From Planctomycetaceae bacterium (GTDB lineage Bacteria; Planctomycetota; UBA1135; GCA-002686595): a stretch of 64,000 nt of DNA. A program made the translations under genes and the position numbers. The stretch's first letter is position 1; every line of letters begins with the position of its first letter. The notes beneath the pieces were generated by a model. The model saw only the letters and a program-made list of their open reading frames with translations, made no database searches and was not told where the DNA came from. The stretch is taken from the NCBI GenBank assembly GCA_016125265.1, contig WGMC01000015.1, positions 161,657 through 225,656 on the forward strand, given 5' to 3'. This document shows, piece after piece, positions 52,320 to 61,535 of this stretch.

Positions 52320-54674
52320 CTACTGATCGAGCAGCGCGCGCACGGCGGACGCCTCGGCGCTCCCCTCGCCATGGGCGCGCGTGAGCAGGACTAGGGCGCG
52401 CTCGAGCTCCGACCTGCCCGCGTCCCGGTCCCCCAACTGGAGCAGCACCCGGCCCAGACCGGCACGGGCCTGGCCCTCGGCGGCGGGGCCATAGGCGCTG
52501 AGGGAGTGGGGCCCCGCGAGGGCGCGCTCGAATAGGGCCCGCGCCTTGGCCGGCTCGCCACGGCGCTCGTGCACGTCGGCCAGCCACTGGTCGAACTTCG
52601 AGAGCGCGGGGTGGGAGGCCGAAAAGGCCGCCGCAAAACGCTCGCGTCCCTCGGCGAGGTGCACGAGCGCCGCGTCCAAGTCGCCGGCGTCGCGGTCCAA
52701 CTCGCCGAGGGCCCGCAGGGACTCGGCCAAGTCCGCGTCGCGGTCCAACTCGCGGTACCGCTCGACAGCGGGCAGCAACTCGGCACGCGCCTCGTCGAAG
52801 CGGCCGAGTTGCCGCAGGCAATCGGCGGCGCTGCGCGCGATGCGCGCCAGGGATGGGTCGCCGGCCCCCAGGTGGAACGCGAGCGCCGCTTCCGCCTCGC
52901 GGAAACGCGCCAACGCCTCTTCGTAGCGTCCCTGGTGGAAGAGCGCCGAACCGTAGCTGTTGGCCACCGCGCCGAGGTTCGCATCGCGCGGATCGCCGCG
53001 CGCGCGCAGCCCCGCCAGCGCCTCGTCGAGCGCGGCCATGGACAACTCGTGTTCGCCCCGCTCCGAACGTTGGTCGCTCACCTCGAGCAGCGCGTCGGTG
53101 CGCAGCTCGTGGCCCTCGGGCAGCGTCGCGCGCGCATGTGCGAGCGCGCGTTCGGCGGCGGCGAGCGACTGTTCCTTGAAGCCGCCCTTGAACAGGCTGT
53201 AGGCAAGGCCGTTGCCCGCGCTGGCGACCGCTTCGGCAGGAGCATCCGCGAGTGCCGCGAGCAAGTCCCAGGCGCGCTCGAAGTGGGCACGGGCATCCTT
53301 CCAGCGGGATTCGTGGTTCGCCACCACCCCGAGGGCCGCTTCCGCGCGCGCCAGCAGTACGCGCTCGCTCGGCAACGCGCGTGCCGCCGCGAGAACGGAT
53401 TCCAACTCCGCCCGAGCCGCGGGGAGCTGCCCGCGTTTGCGCAACTCCGCAGCGCCGTCGATGCGCGCGCCCAGGCTCCGCACCAACTCGGCTTCCTGCT
53501 GCACCCGCGTCGACTCCGCACGCCATGCGAGCAGAGACACGGCGATCGCGCACAGCACCGCGCCTACGGCCACGGCGATTCCGGGGCGACGTCGCACGGC
53601 GCGCCAAGCGGAGAGGAACATCGACACCGGCCGCGCTTCGATCGCAAAACCCAAGAGGTGCCGCTCCACGTCCTTGGCCAATGCCGCGGCGTCGGGGTAA
53701 CGCTCGCTCGGCGCCTTCGCGAGGCACTTCATGGCGATGGTGTCGAGGTCCCCCGCCAATGCGCGCCGCGCCGTGCCGCGTTTGCGCCGACTGGGAGGCA
53801 GGGGCTGGGTCTGCAAGATCGCCTGCTCGAGATCGTGCAGCGAATCGCTGTTCCCGAAGGGCCGTTCGTCACAGAGCAGTTCGTAGAGGATCACACCGAG
53901 CGCGAATGCATCGGACGCGGGTGTCACCTCTTCGCCGCGCACCTGCTCGGGGCTCGCGTACTCCGGTGTGAAGAGGCGGTGGCCGGTGCGGGTCAGGGGT
54001 CCGCCCGGCGTGGTGTCCTTCTTGGGCCGCGAAATGCCGAAGTCCAGGAGACGCGGACTGCCGTCCGAGCGCACGAGGATGTTGGACGGTTTGAGATCCC
54101 GATGGATCACGCCGCGCTCGTGGGCGTGCGCCACGGCGGCGAGCACACGCTGGAACAACTCGAGGCGATCGGCGAGATCGAGGCCGCGCTCGGACACGTG
54201 CCGGTCCAAGGGGAGCCCATCCACGTACTCCATCACCAGGTACGGTTCGCCGTCCGGTGTGGTGCCGCCGTCCAGGAGACGCGCGACGAATTCGTGGTCC
54301 AATCCGGCGAGCACTTGGCGCTCGCGCTGGAAACGGCGCAGCACCTCGTCGCCGCGGAAGTTGCAGCGCAGCAACTTGATCGCGACCTGGCGCTCGAACT
54401 CGCCGTCCACGCGCCGCGCCAGGTACACGTCGCCCATGCCGCCGCTCGCGATGCGAGCCGTGGTTTCGTAGGGCCCGAAACGGCGCGAGATCGGTTTGTG
54501 CTCCGCGCCGTCGTCGCGTTCGAGCAGCCGCTCGACCCACGCGGCCAGGTTGGCATCGTCCGCACGCAGCGCCTGCAAACTGGCGGCGCGCGCCGCTGGC
54601 TCCAACTCGACCAAGTCGAGGAAGAGTTCGCGGGCGCGCGCCCAGGATTCGGCGTCCTGTGTGGGTTCGCCCAT
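52320..54674 (-). CDS. Serine/threonine protein kinase with TPR-like repeats
   Basis: A 784-residue protein. The kinase domain (about 68-350) has the glycine loop ARIASGGMGDVYLA, K100 in VAIKLL, HRDLKPSNI, DFGISRP and PEYASPEQ. One membrane segment (about 375-395, VAVGAVLCAIAVSLLAW) is followed by about 380 residues of TPR-type helices outside. Such kinases with adjacent ECF factors are a planctomycete hallmark; the ECF gene is 3.6 kb away. Stop is TAG. Confidence 0.9.
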   Translation of the reverse strand: MGEPTQDAESWARARELFLDLVELEPAARAASLQALRADDANLAAWVERLLERDDGAEHKPISRRFGPYETTARIASGGMGDVYLARRVDGEFERQVAIKLLRCNFRGDEVLRRFQRERQVLAGLDHEFVARLLDGGTTPDGEPYLVMEYVDGLPLDRHVSERGLDLADRLELFQRVLAAVAHAHERGVIHRDLKPSNILVRSDGSPRLLDFGISRPKKDTTPGGPLTRTGHRLFTPEYASPEQVRGEEVTPASDAFALGVILYELLCDERPFGNSDSLHDLEQAILQTQPLPPSRRKRGTARRALAGDLDTIAMKCLAKAPSERYPDAAALAKDVERHLLGFAIEARPVSMFLSAWRAVRRRPGIAVAVGAVLCAIAVSLLAWRAESTRVQQEAELVRSLGARIDGAAELRKRGQLPAARAELESVLAAARALPSERVLLARAEAALGVVANHESRWKDARAHFERAWDLLAALADAPAEAVASAGNGLAYSLFKGGFKEQSLAAAERALAHARATLPEGHELRTDALLEVSDQRSERGEHELSMAALDEALAGLRARGDPRDANLGAVANSYGSALFHQGRYEEALARFREAEAALAFHLGAGDPSLARIARSAADCLRQLGRFDEARAELLPAVERYRELDRDADLAESLRALGELDRDAGDLDAALVHLAEGRERFAAAFSASHPALSKFDQWLADVHERRGEPAKARALFERALAGPHSLSAYGPAAEGQARAGLGRVLLQLGDRDAGRSELERALVLLTRAHGEGSAEASAVRALLDQ

Positions 54675-54703
54675 GGCTCAGTTCGCCAGGATACCGCGGA
54701 AGC

Positions 54704-56350
54704 TCAATGTCCCACTCCGATCGCAAGCCCGCGGCTGTGCACGGTGTGGAAGGCCCCCACCGCGGCCGGATCGATCGCGAAGGCTTGGCAGTAGATCGGC
54801 ACCCCGAAGAGGCCGGGGGCCTGGGGCACGCTCCAGGCGACACCGACCTGCCCGAAGAGCGACGCCTGGGACATCTGGATCAGCAGCGGATTGGCGACGA
54901 GGAAGTGTCCGGCGTCGAAGGGCAGCAGGTCCGGAGCGGTTCCGACCAGCAGGATCGGAGCGGCGCCCGCGGCGAGGCCGTCGACGCGCAACAGAGCGCT
55001 CTGTCCGGGCACTGCGGGTGTGACGAGTTGCAGACCGGGGGCACTGTTCGGACCGGACTTGTTGGGTCCATAACTCTGCGCCGTCGTGAGGTGTTCGCTC
55101 GGGCAGAGTCCGCCGTCCGCAGCGTTGGTGGCCGTCGAGAACAGATACGCCGCGCCGGCCTGGAACCCGACCTCGTAGTGGTACATCGAACCGACCACGA
55201 CTTGTCGATCCCCGAGCGCGACGGCGCTGCCGAAGTGTTGGGCCGCCATCCCGTCCGTGGGCTCCAGCGTGCGGTCGTAGACCCAAGTGTCGCCGAAGAT
55301 CGCCGGCTGGAAGAGGTGCACCTTGCCCACCTCTCCCGGTGCGGCTTCCTGCATCCGCGCACCGATGGCGATACGCTTGCCCTCGACGGCCACGGAGTAG
55401 CCGAACTGGTCGCCGACACCGGCCTCGGGCGCGTGGATCTTGGCGGCGAAGTCGGCGCTCAGGGGAAAGGTCGTCGGCCCCACGTCGTAGATGTAGGCCG
55501 CGCCGGCTCCGACGGCCTGCTCGTCGTTGCCCCGCGCGCCGACGACGAGGTGCTCGCCGTCGTAGTCGAGCGCGTAGCCGAACAGGTCGTAGAGGCCGAG
55601 GTCCGCCGGGCGCAGCACACCTCCGTAGGTGATGTCGGTGCCGCTGACGGCCACGTGCCACACGGAACCCGCATTGGTGTCGAGAGTGTCGTCCGACCAG
55701 TTCGATGCGAACACCTGAGCGTAGGAATCGCCGACGTTGCGGTGCAGGGCCACGGCCGATGCGAAGTTGTCGTCGGCCAGAAACTGGCCGAACTCGCGGA
55801 GGAGCACCGCGTTCCCGCCATAGACGCTCAGCACGTGCGCTCGCCCCGTGCCGCCATCGCCGGGCGCGCCGACGGCGATCCAGCCGCCACTCGCGTCCAC
55901 GCTGTGGCCAAAACGACCGTTGACCGTCGGAGTCAGGTCGAGCACGGCTTGCAGGTGTGTCCACTGGGACGGACCGCGTTGGAACACGTGCACCGCCCCG
56001 GCGTTCTGCGCCGCCAGATCGACACCGGGCGCACCCACGAAGCAGCGCTCCCCGTCGATGGCCACGCTGTGGCCGAACTCGACGCCAAGTCCGAGGGGAC
56101 TCTGCAGGGTTTGCACCAAGCTCCAGGTGCTGAAGTCGCGTTCGTAGACGAACACGCGGTCGCCGCCGGGTGCGCCGACGAGCGCCGTGTTGCCTTGGAT
56201 CGCAACGGATTGGCCCATGCGCTCGAGCGCAGCCAGGCCATTCGGCTGCCAGGTGGGGAGTTGGCAGGTGCCGAGGGTGTCGATGTTCTGCGCGGCGGCG
56301 GCGACCGCGAGGGTCGGGAGCAACAGCGCGGTGGTGAGGGAGAGTTTCAT
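54704..56350 (-). CDS. Secreted FG-GAP-repeat protein
   Basis: A 548-residue protein with a signal peptide (LLLPTLAVAAAAQ) and about seven propeller blades of the form FGHSVAIDGERCFVGAPG, typical FG-GAP repeats. The C-terminal about 140 residues (LLRVDGLAAGAAPILLVG, GHFLVANPLLIQMSQASLFGQ) are a tail shared with the next protein and with the BNR protein, perhaps for sorting. It is the sister of 56550-58187. Confidence 0.85.
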   Translation of the reverse strand: MKLSLTTALLLPTLAVAAAAQNIDTLGTCQLPTWQPNGLAALERMGQSVAIQGNTALVGAPGGDRVFVYERDFSTWSLVQTLQSPLGLGVEFGHSVAIDGERCFVGAPGVDLAAQNAGAVHVFQRGPSQWTHLQAVLDLTPTVNGRFGHSVDASGGWIAVGAPGDGGTGRAHVLSVYGGNAVLLREFGQFLADDNFASAVALHRNVGDSYAQVFASNWSDDTLDTNAGSVWHVAVSGTDITYGGVLRPADLGLYDLFGYALDYDGEHLVVGARGNDEQAVGAGAAYIYDVGPTTFPLSADFAAKIHAPEAGVGDQFGYSVAVEGKRIAIGARMQEAAPGEVGKVHLFQPAIFGDTWVYDRTLEPTDGMAAQHFGSAVALGDRQVVVGSMYHYEVGFQAGAAYLFSTATNAADGGLCPSEHLTTAQSYGPNKSGPNSAPGLQLVTPAVPGQSALLRVDGLAAGAAPILLVGTAPDLLPFDAGHFLVANPLLIQMSQASLFGQVGVAWSVPQAPGLFGVPIYCQAFAIDPAAVGAFHTVHSRGLAIGVGH

Positions 56351-56549
56351 GGGAGTCTCGAGGTTGCAGACGGTTTTCGAAGGGCCCCACGGGGGCCACA
56401 TGGATCCGTGCGCTCGCCGCCCGCGCACCGCCACAAAAGGCTGCAAAACGACTGCAGCTTCAGCGCATTCGGCCCAAACGCACTCGGGCGCGGCGCGGAG
56501 GAAACCGCGCCGCGCCCGATGCGCGCATGGCAAGCCTTCGCAGGTGGGA

Positions 56550-58187
56550 TCAGTAGCCCACCGAGAAGCCCAAACCGCGGCTGTGCACGGTCGCAAAGGC
56601 TCCCGCTGCGCCCGGATCGAAGCCGAAGACCTGCGCGAACAGTTCGACCCCCACCAACCCGGTCGACGCCGGCACACTCCAACCCATGCCGACCTGCCCG
56701 AACGCGCTCACCGTCGGCATCGGCAGCAGGATCGGGTTGGCGACCAGGAAGTGACCGCCGTCGAAGGGCAAGAAGTCGGGCGCCGCGCCGACCAGCAGGA
56801 TCGGCGTGGTCCCCGGCAGAACACCCTTCACCGCGATCTGCGTCGATTGACCGGGCACGGGTAGCGAGTTGAAGCCGAGGGTCGGCGTGCCGCCGGGTCC
56901 GCCTTTCGACGGCCCGTAGGGAATCGCGGTTGCGAGCACGGGCGCCGGGCACAGGCCGCCGGGCAAGCTCTTGCCCGCAGTGGAGAACAGGAATGCCGCA
57001 CCGGTTTGCACCGTCCCCGTCGAAGTCTGGGGCGCACCGGCGAGCACCAAATCCCCGTGGATCGCGAGCGAGTAGCTCAAGCCAAGGGCGGGTGTGGCGG
57101 CATCGGGCTCGAGGCGCCGGTCGTGCAACCAGCCATTGCCGAAGACCGCAGGTCGGAAGAGATGCACCTTGCCCCCTTGGGGACCGGGTTGTTGCTGCTG
57201 CAACGCCCCCACCGCGATGCGGTTGCCGTGCACGGCCACGGTTCTTCCGAAATAGTCGCCCGCATCTGTGTCCGGACCGAGCAGCTTGGCCGCGAAGTTG
57301 GCGACGAGCGGGCCCGGCGGCGGCACGTCGTACACGTAGGCCGCGCCCGCGCTCGGCGCGACGTCGTCGTCTCCGGAAGCGCCGACCACGAGGTGGGCTC
57401 CGTCGAAGCCGATCGAGATGCCGAACACGTCCCCCGTTTGGAGTTCGAGCGGCGCGAGCACGGAGCCATAGGCGATCTCCATCGGGTGCACGCGGAAGTA
57501 GCGGACCGCGCCGCCGTTGTTCGCGATGGTGTCGTCGAAGGGATCGCCGACGAAAAGGAACCCGTGGCTCGAACCTGCGGGCCGGTGCAGCGCGACCGTA
57601 CGGCCGAACTCGCCCGACGTGGCGAAGTTGCCCATGGAGTTCACGTAGGTGGCAGCCCCCGATGCGAAGCTCCACACTTGGGCGCGCCCGGTTCCGTTGT
57701 CGCCGGGCGCTCCCACGGCCAGCCAGTCGTTGTGCGCCGACAGGGCCGCGCCGAAGCGGCCGTCGACGGTGGGGGTTTGGCTGGTCAGCCGCTGGACGTG
57801 GGCCCAGCCGCCCGGGCCCCGTTCGTAGACGTGCACCGAGCCGAGGGCGGAGCCGCCCGCGTCCGCGGACGGCGCACCTACGTAGAAGTGGGTGCCGTCG
57901 AGGGCGAGGGCGGCACCGAACGAGGTACCGGACCCATCCGGGTCGCTGAACGTCTGCAGCGGATACCACTGGGTGCCCAGGCGGGTGAGCACGACGACGA
58001 TTTCGCGGGCGGTATCGCCAAGCAGCGCCGTCTGGCCGTCGAGCGCCACGGCAGAGCCGAGGTAGCCGGGCTGCGGGGCGCCCGGCGCGGTCCAGGGCGG
58101 CAGGTGGCAGAAGCCCGATTGGGCCGCGGCGGGGATGGAGACGGCGAAGGCGAGCCCGAGGGCTGCCGAGACAAGGGGGAGCTTCAT
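56550..58187 (-). CDS. Secreted FG-GAP-repeat protein
   Basis: A 545-residue protein with a signal peptide (ALGLAFAVSIPAAAQ), propeller repeats (LGSAVALDGQTALLGD, FGAALALDGTHFYVGAPS, FGRTVAVHGNRIAVGA) and the same C-terminal tail as its neighbour (GHFLVANPILLPMPTVSAFGQVGMGWSVP). It starts 131 bp from the divergent ECF sigma gene, which may control it. Binding partner unknown. Confidence 0.85.
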   Translation of the reverse strand: MKLPLVSAALGLAFAVSIPAAAQSGFCHLPPWTAPGAPQPGYLGSAVALDGQTALLGDTAREIVVVLTRLGTQWYPLQTFSDPDGSGTSFGAALALDGTHFYVGAPSADAGGSALGSVHVYERGPGGWAHVQRLTSQTPTVDGRFGAALSAHNDWLAVGAPGDNGTGRAQVWSFASGAATYVNSMGNFATSGEFGRTVALHRPAGSSHGFLFVGDPFDDTIANNGGAVRYFRVHPMEIAYGSVLAPLELQTGDVFGISIGFDGAHLVVGASGDDDVAPSAGAAYVYDVPPPGPLVANFAAKLLGPDTDAGDYFGRTVAVHGNRIAVGALQQQQPGPQGGKVHLFRPAVFGNGWLHDRRLEPDAATPALGLSYSLAIHGDLVLAGAPQTSTGTVQTGAAFLFSTAGKSLPGGLCPAPVLATAIPYGPSKGGPGGTPTLGFNSLPVPGQSTQIAVKGVLPGTTPILLVGAAPDFLPFDGGHFLVANPILLPMPTVSAFGQVGMGWSVPASTGLVGVELFAQVFGFDPGAAGAFATVHSRGLGFSVGY

Positions 58188-58318
58188 GGGAGGATCCGTG
58201 GTTGGAGGTGCTTGGCAACGACCCGTTGCCACCCCCATCCGCCGGAAAACCTGCCAATCGCCGACAGGATTCTCCCAAAAATCCCGGCCGCGCCCTCGCG
58301 GCCTACGATGGTGCCGCC

Positions 58319-58882
58319 ATGCCCACCGACGCGACGCGCCTCTTGCAGGACCTGGCCGGGGGCAACCGGGCGGCCCTCCCGGAGCTGATTGCCGCCGTGC
58401 AGGGCGAACTGCGCTCCCTGGCCGCCGCCCACTTGTCCCGGGAGCGCCGCAGCCACACGCTCCAAGCGACGGCCCTCGTCAACGAGGCCTACCTGAAGCT
58501 GATCGACCAGCGCTCCGTCGGCTTCGAATCGAAGGGTCACTTCCTCGCCATCGCCTCGACGGCCATGCGCCGCGTCCTCGCCGAACACGCGCGCGCGCGC
58601 CTCGCGGAAAAGCGCGGCGGCGGCGCCGAACGTGTGGAGCTCTTCGAAGTCGAGAGCGCCCTCGACGAAACGCCCGAGGCCCTGGTCGCGCTCGAGTCGG
58701 CGCTCGAGCGCTTCGCCGCCGTAGACCCCATGAACGCGCGCATCGTCGAGCTCCGCTGGTTCGCCGGCCTCGACGTGGAGCAGATCGCCTCCATCCTCGG
58801 CGTATCGACCCGCACGGTCGAACGCGGCTGGCGCGCCGCACGCGCCTGGCTGCGCGAGCGCGTGTCGAGCGAACTGGCCTGA
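58319..58882 (+). CDS. ECF-type RNA polymerase sigma factor
   Basis: A 187-residue ECF sigma factor of the planctomycete/acidobacterial type. Region 2 has LVNEAYLKLIDQ, FLAIASTAMRRVLAEHARAR and LAEKRGGGA; region 4 has IVELRWFAGLDVEQIASILGVSTRTVERGWRAARAWL, a helix-turn-helix. Factors of this family are often paired with Ser/Thr kinases such as the one at 52320-54674. There is no adjacent anti-sigma gene. The ATG at 58319 gives the usual N-terminus (MPTDATRLLQ). Confidence 0.9.
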   Translation: MPTDATRLLQDLAGGNRAALPELIAAVQGELRSLAAAHLSRERRSHTLQATALVNEAYLKLIDQRSVGFESKGHFLAIASTAMRRVLAEHARARLAEKRGGGAERVELFEVESALDETPEALVALESALERFAAVDPMNARIVELRWFAGLDVEQIASILGVSTRTVERGWRAARAWLRERVSSELA

Positions 58883-58958
58883 CGCCCATCCGCGTCGAAG
58901 CAAGAGCGGCCGCCCTCCGGAGTTCCGGGGGACGGCCGCTGATTTGCGCGCGCTCGAA

Positions 58959-61259
58959 TCAGGGCAGAAGGCGCACGCGCAGGGCGTTCGAGAGCACGAT
59001 CGCGAACGGGCTCGTGGTGTCGAAGCCGAAGAACTGGCTGTAGAGCTCGAGGCCCGCCAGGCTGGCCGTCGGGGGGATCGGCAGGGGCTGGTTGACGCTG
59101 CCGGCGCCCGGCGTTCCCGGTGCGCCGCTCGCCAGCAACGCGGCCTGGAACACGGTCGGCTCGAACGTGCCGAGCACACCGCCGGCGAAGGGCAGCGAGA
59201 GGTTCGCGAGACCGATGTGCAAGAGCACCGGCGCGCCCCCGACGAATCGATCTGCGCCCAGCGCGAAGCCGGTGTTGCCGACCTGCGCCAGCGGGCCCGA
59301 CGGAACCTGACGCGGCGTCACACCGCCCGCGCCGGCGCTCGCGCCACCGAGGTCCACGTAGGGCGACGCGAAGAAGACCTCCCACGCCGAGTTGCCCGCA
59401 GTTGCCACCAGCAAACCGCCGGTCGATGCATCTAGGGCCAAGCCCGACGCGGCCACCGGTGCCTCGGGCACGGTGAACACGTCGGCGAAGTTGTTGCCGC
59501 CGTCGGTGGTCACGCGCACACGGCCGTCCGCATTGCTGAACCAGAAGAGGCCGGGAATCGTGGGGTGGAAGGCGATGTCGGAGCGCTCGTAGGCCGACTC
59601 GCCAAGCGGCGTCCAAGTCACGCCGCCGTTCACGCTGCGCAGGAGACCGACTCCCTCATCCGCGCCGTAGAAAACACCCGGTTGCACGGGATCCGCGCGC
59701 AGGAGCCACGGCTGGGCCGTGGGATTCCAACCGGGGAGTGTGGTCCAGCTCGTCCCGCCGTTCGTCGAAATGCGGATGTTGCCGGGGATCAGACCGTCGA
59801 GCACCACGATGCGCCCCGCGACGAAGGGGTCGTACGCGACGCCGACCACACCCCACGAGGTCGTGCCGGGCACGGGCGACCAGCTCGCACCCAGGTCCGT
59901 GCTGCGCGACAGGCCGGGCTGTTGGAACCCGTTCGGGAACACACCGGCCAGCATCTGCGTTTGGCCGATGGGATCGAGGGCGAGGGCACGCACCTGGCCG
60001 CCGCCGAAATACTCGAGCGGGGTCTGGATGTTCGCGCCGTTGTTCGTGGCGATGCGCACGGTCGCGTTGTCGATGAAGGCACCGACTCCACCCAGGATCC
60101 AGCGATCCGGGTTCGTGGGATCGACGAGGATCTGGTTGGTGTGGGCGCCGAAGTCGAAGACCCACGCGGTCGGTGCCATGGGAAAGAGCGGGCCGGCGGA
60201 CGCGTACACACCGCGGAAGTTCGACACGAGGCGCTTGCCGCCGGGACTTGCGATGGCCGCGTCGAAAAGCGGCAGGTTCGGCAGGCCGATCAGCGTCCAC
60301 GGCGGCACCCCGCCCTGGGCGCGGAAGAAGCCGTCCTCGGTCGAGAGGTACTGGTTGCCGTTGCTCGCAAACGCCAGGTCCGTGACGATGGGCTGGCTGG
60401 CGGGCAGGCCCTGGCTGGCGAAGGCCCACGAGGCGCCGAGGTTGTCGCTGGTGTAGAGGCGGTCCAGGAGGCACGCCCAGATGCGGCCGGGGACAACGCT
60501 GTCGAGCTCGAAGAACTCGACCGAAGACGACGTGCCGAGCAGCGTGTCCGTCCAGGTGGCCCCGGCGTTGGTGCTCTTCTTGATGCGGCCGGAGAGCCCG
60601 CCACCGAAGACGGTGTTCGGGTCGTTCGGCGCCACGGCCACCCCCTTCAGCCAGGTGGTGTCAGCGCCGGCGGGTGCGAAGCTCGCGCCGCCGTTCGTGC
60701 TGATGCGCAGGCCGTTGAAGCTGGCGAGGTAGGCGCGGCTGGGGTCGCTGGGCGCGAAGGTCACTTGGCCGAGCGTCAGGCCGGAGAAGGCCAAGTTCCA
60801 CGAGGCCCCCGCGTCGGGGGAATGCCACACCTCGGCGCTCGAGCTGGCCAGCAGTCCGTTGCCGCCCGGTTGCACGGCGATCCAGCGCAGGTCCGACGCC
60901 GCCGGCACACCGAGATCCGTCCAGGAAAGTCCGCCGTCGAGCGAGCTGTAGGCGGTGGAGCCCAGCAGCGCGAAGAGCTGGCCTGGGTTGTTCGGGTTGC
61001 GCTCGAAACGGCGCACGAACTGGAACGGACCCACGGGCAGTCCGAGGGGCTGCAGGGGCAAGAAGCTGTTGCCCCCGTCGGTGGAGCGCAGGACGCCCTT
61101 CTCCACGTTCGAGAGCAGAAGGCTCTGAGGGTTCGCCGGGTCCACGTCCACGGACTGGAACGGACCGCCGAACGGCCCGAGGGTGATCGGGGTGCCGAGC
61201 TGCGCCGCCGCGGGCGCTGCGACGAGAGCCAGGGCGGCGAGGGTGAGGAGGCGCTTCAT
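58959..61259 (-). CDS. Secreted BNR/sortilin-like propeller protein
   Basis: A 766-residue protein with a signal peptide (LLTLAALALVAAPAAAQ) and many sialidase/BNR Asp-box repeats (STDGGNSF, SLDGGLSW, SPDAGASW, STNGGASF, STNAGATW, STNGGTSW, SVNGGVTW, TTDGGNNF). It forms a beta-propeller of the VPS10/sortilin or photosystem-assembly type. The C-terminal tail (AGLELYSQFFGFDTTSPFAIVLSNALRVRLLP) parallels the tails of the FG-GAP proteins. Function unknown; probably cell surface. Confidence 0.85.
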   Translation of the reverse strand: MKRLLTLAALALVAAPAAAQLGTPITLGPFGGPFQSVDVDPANPQSLLLSNVEKGVLRSTDGGNSFLPLQPLGLPVGPFQFVRRFERNPNNPGQLFALLGSTAYSSLDGGLSWTDLGVPAASDLRWIAVQPGGNGLLASSSAEVWHSPDAGASWNLAFSGLTLGQVTFAPSDPSRAYLASFNGLRISTNGGASFAPAGADTTWLKGVAVAPNDPNTVFGGGLSGRIKKSTNAGATWTDTLLGTSSSVEFFELDSVVPGRIWACLLDRLYTSDNLGASWAFASQGLPASQPIVTDLAFASNGNQYLSTEDGFFRAQGGVPPWTLIGLPNLPLFDAAIASPGGKRLVSNFRGVYASAGPLFPMAPTAWVFDFGAHTNQILVDPTNPDRWILGGVGAFIDNATVRIATNNGANIQTPLEYFGGGQVRALALDPIGQTQMLAGVFPNGFQQPGLSRSTDLGASWSPVPGTTSWGVVGVAYDPFVAGRIVVLDGLIPGNIRISTNGGTSWTTLPGWNPTAQPWLLRADPVQPGVFYGADEGVGLLRSVNGGVTWTPLGESAYERSDIAFHPTIPGLFWFSNADGRVRVTTDGGNNFADVFTVPEAPVAASGLALDASTGGLLVATAGNSAWEVFFASPYVDLGGASAGAGGVTPRQVPSGPLAQVGNTGFALGADRFVGGAPVLLHIGLANLSLPFAGGVLGTFEPTVFQAALLASGAPGTPGAGSVNQPLPIPPTASLAGLELYSQFFGFDTTSPFAIVLSNALRVRLLP

Positions 61260-61420
61260 GGTGGGTGTGGTCTTGGGGGAGAGGGCCCGGATGCCGCCCG
61301 GGGCGGAGGCCGGCCCCGTACCAGGGCTGGTCCAAGTCTAGGGGGCTTCCGGAAGAGCGGTCGGTCGGCGAGGTGGCCCGGAGCGGACCCCAGCCGACCT
61401 CCCCAGGCTAGCCCGATCCA

Positions 61421-61448
61421 TCTCGGAAGTTTCTAGGAAACTTCGAGA
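61421..61448. promoter_or_regulatory. Hairpin in divergent promoter region
   Basis: TCTCGGAAGTTTC and GAAACTTCGAGA flank a TAG, forming a 12-bp stem with one bulge. It lies between the divergent BNR gene and the gene at 61536, in an otherwise featureless gap. It could be an operator or a leader stem-loop. Confidence 0.4.
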
Positions 61449-61535
61449 CAACTCTACTGCCCGGGGATATGCCTCTCCCAGGTGGTCCCGACGCGACTAC
61501 CGTCCGCCCCGCTCCCCTTGGCACACTCGAGCCCC

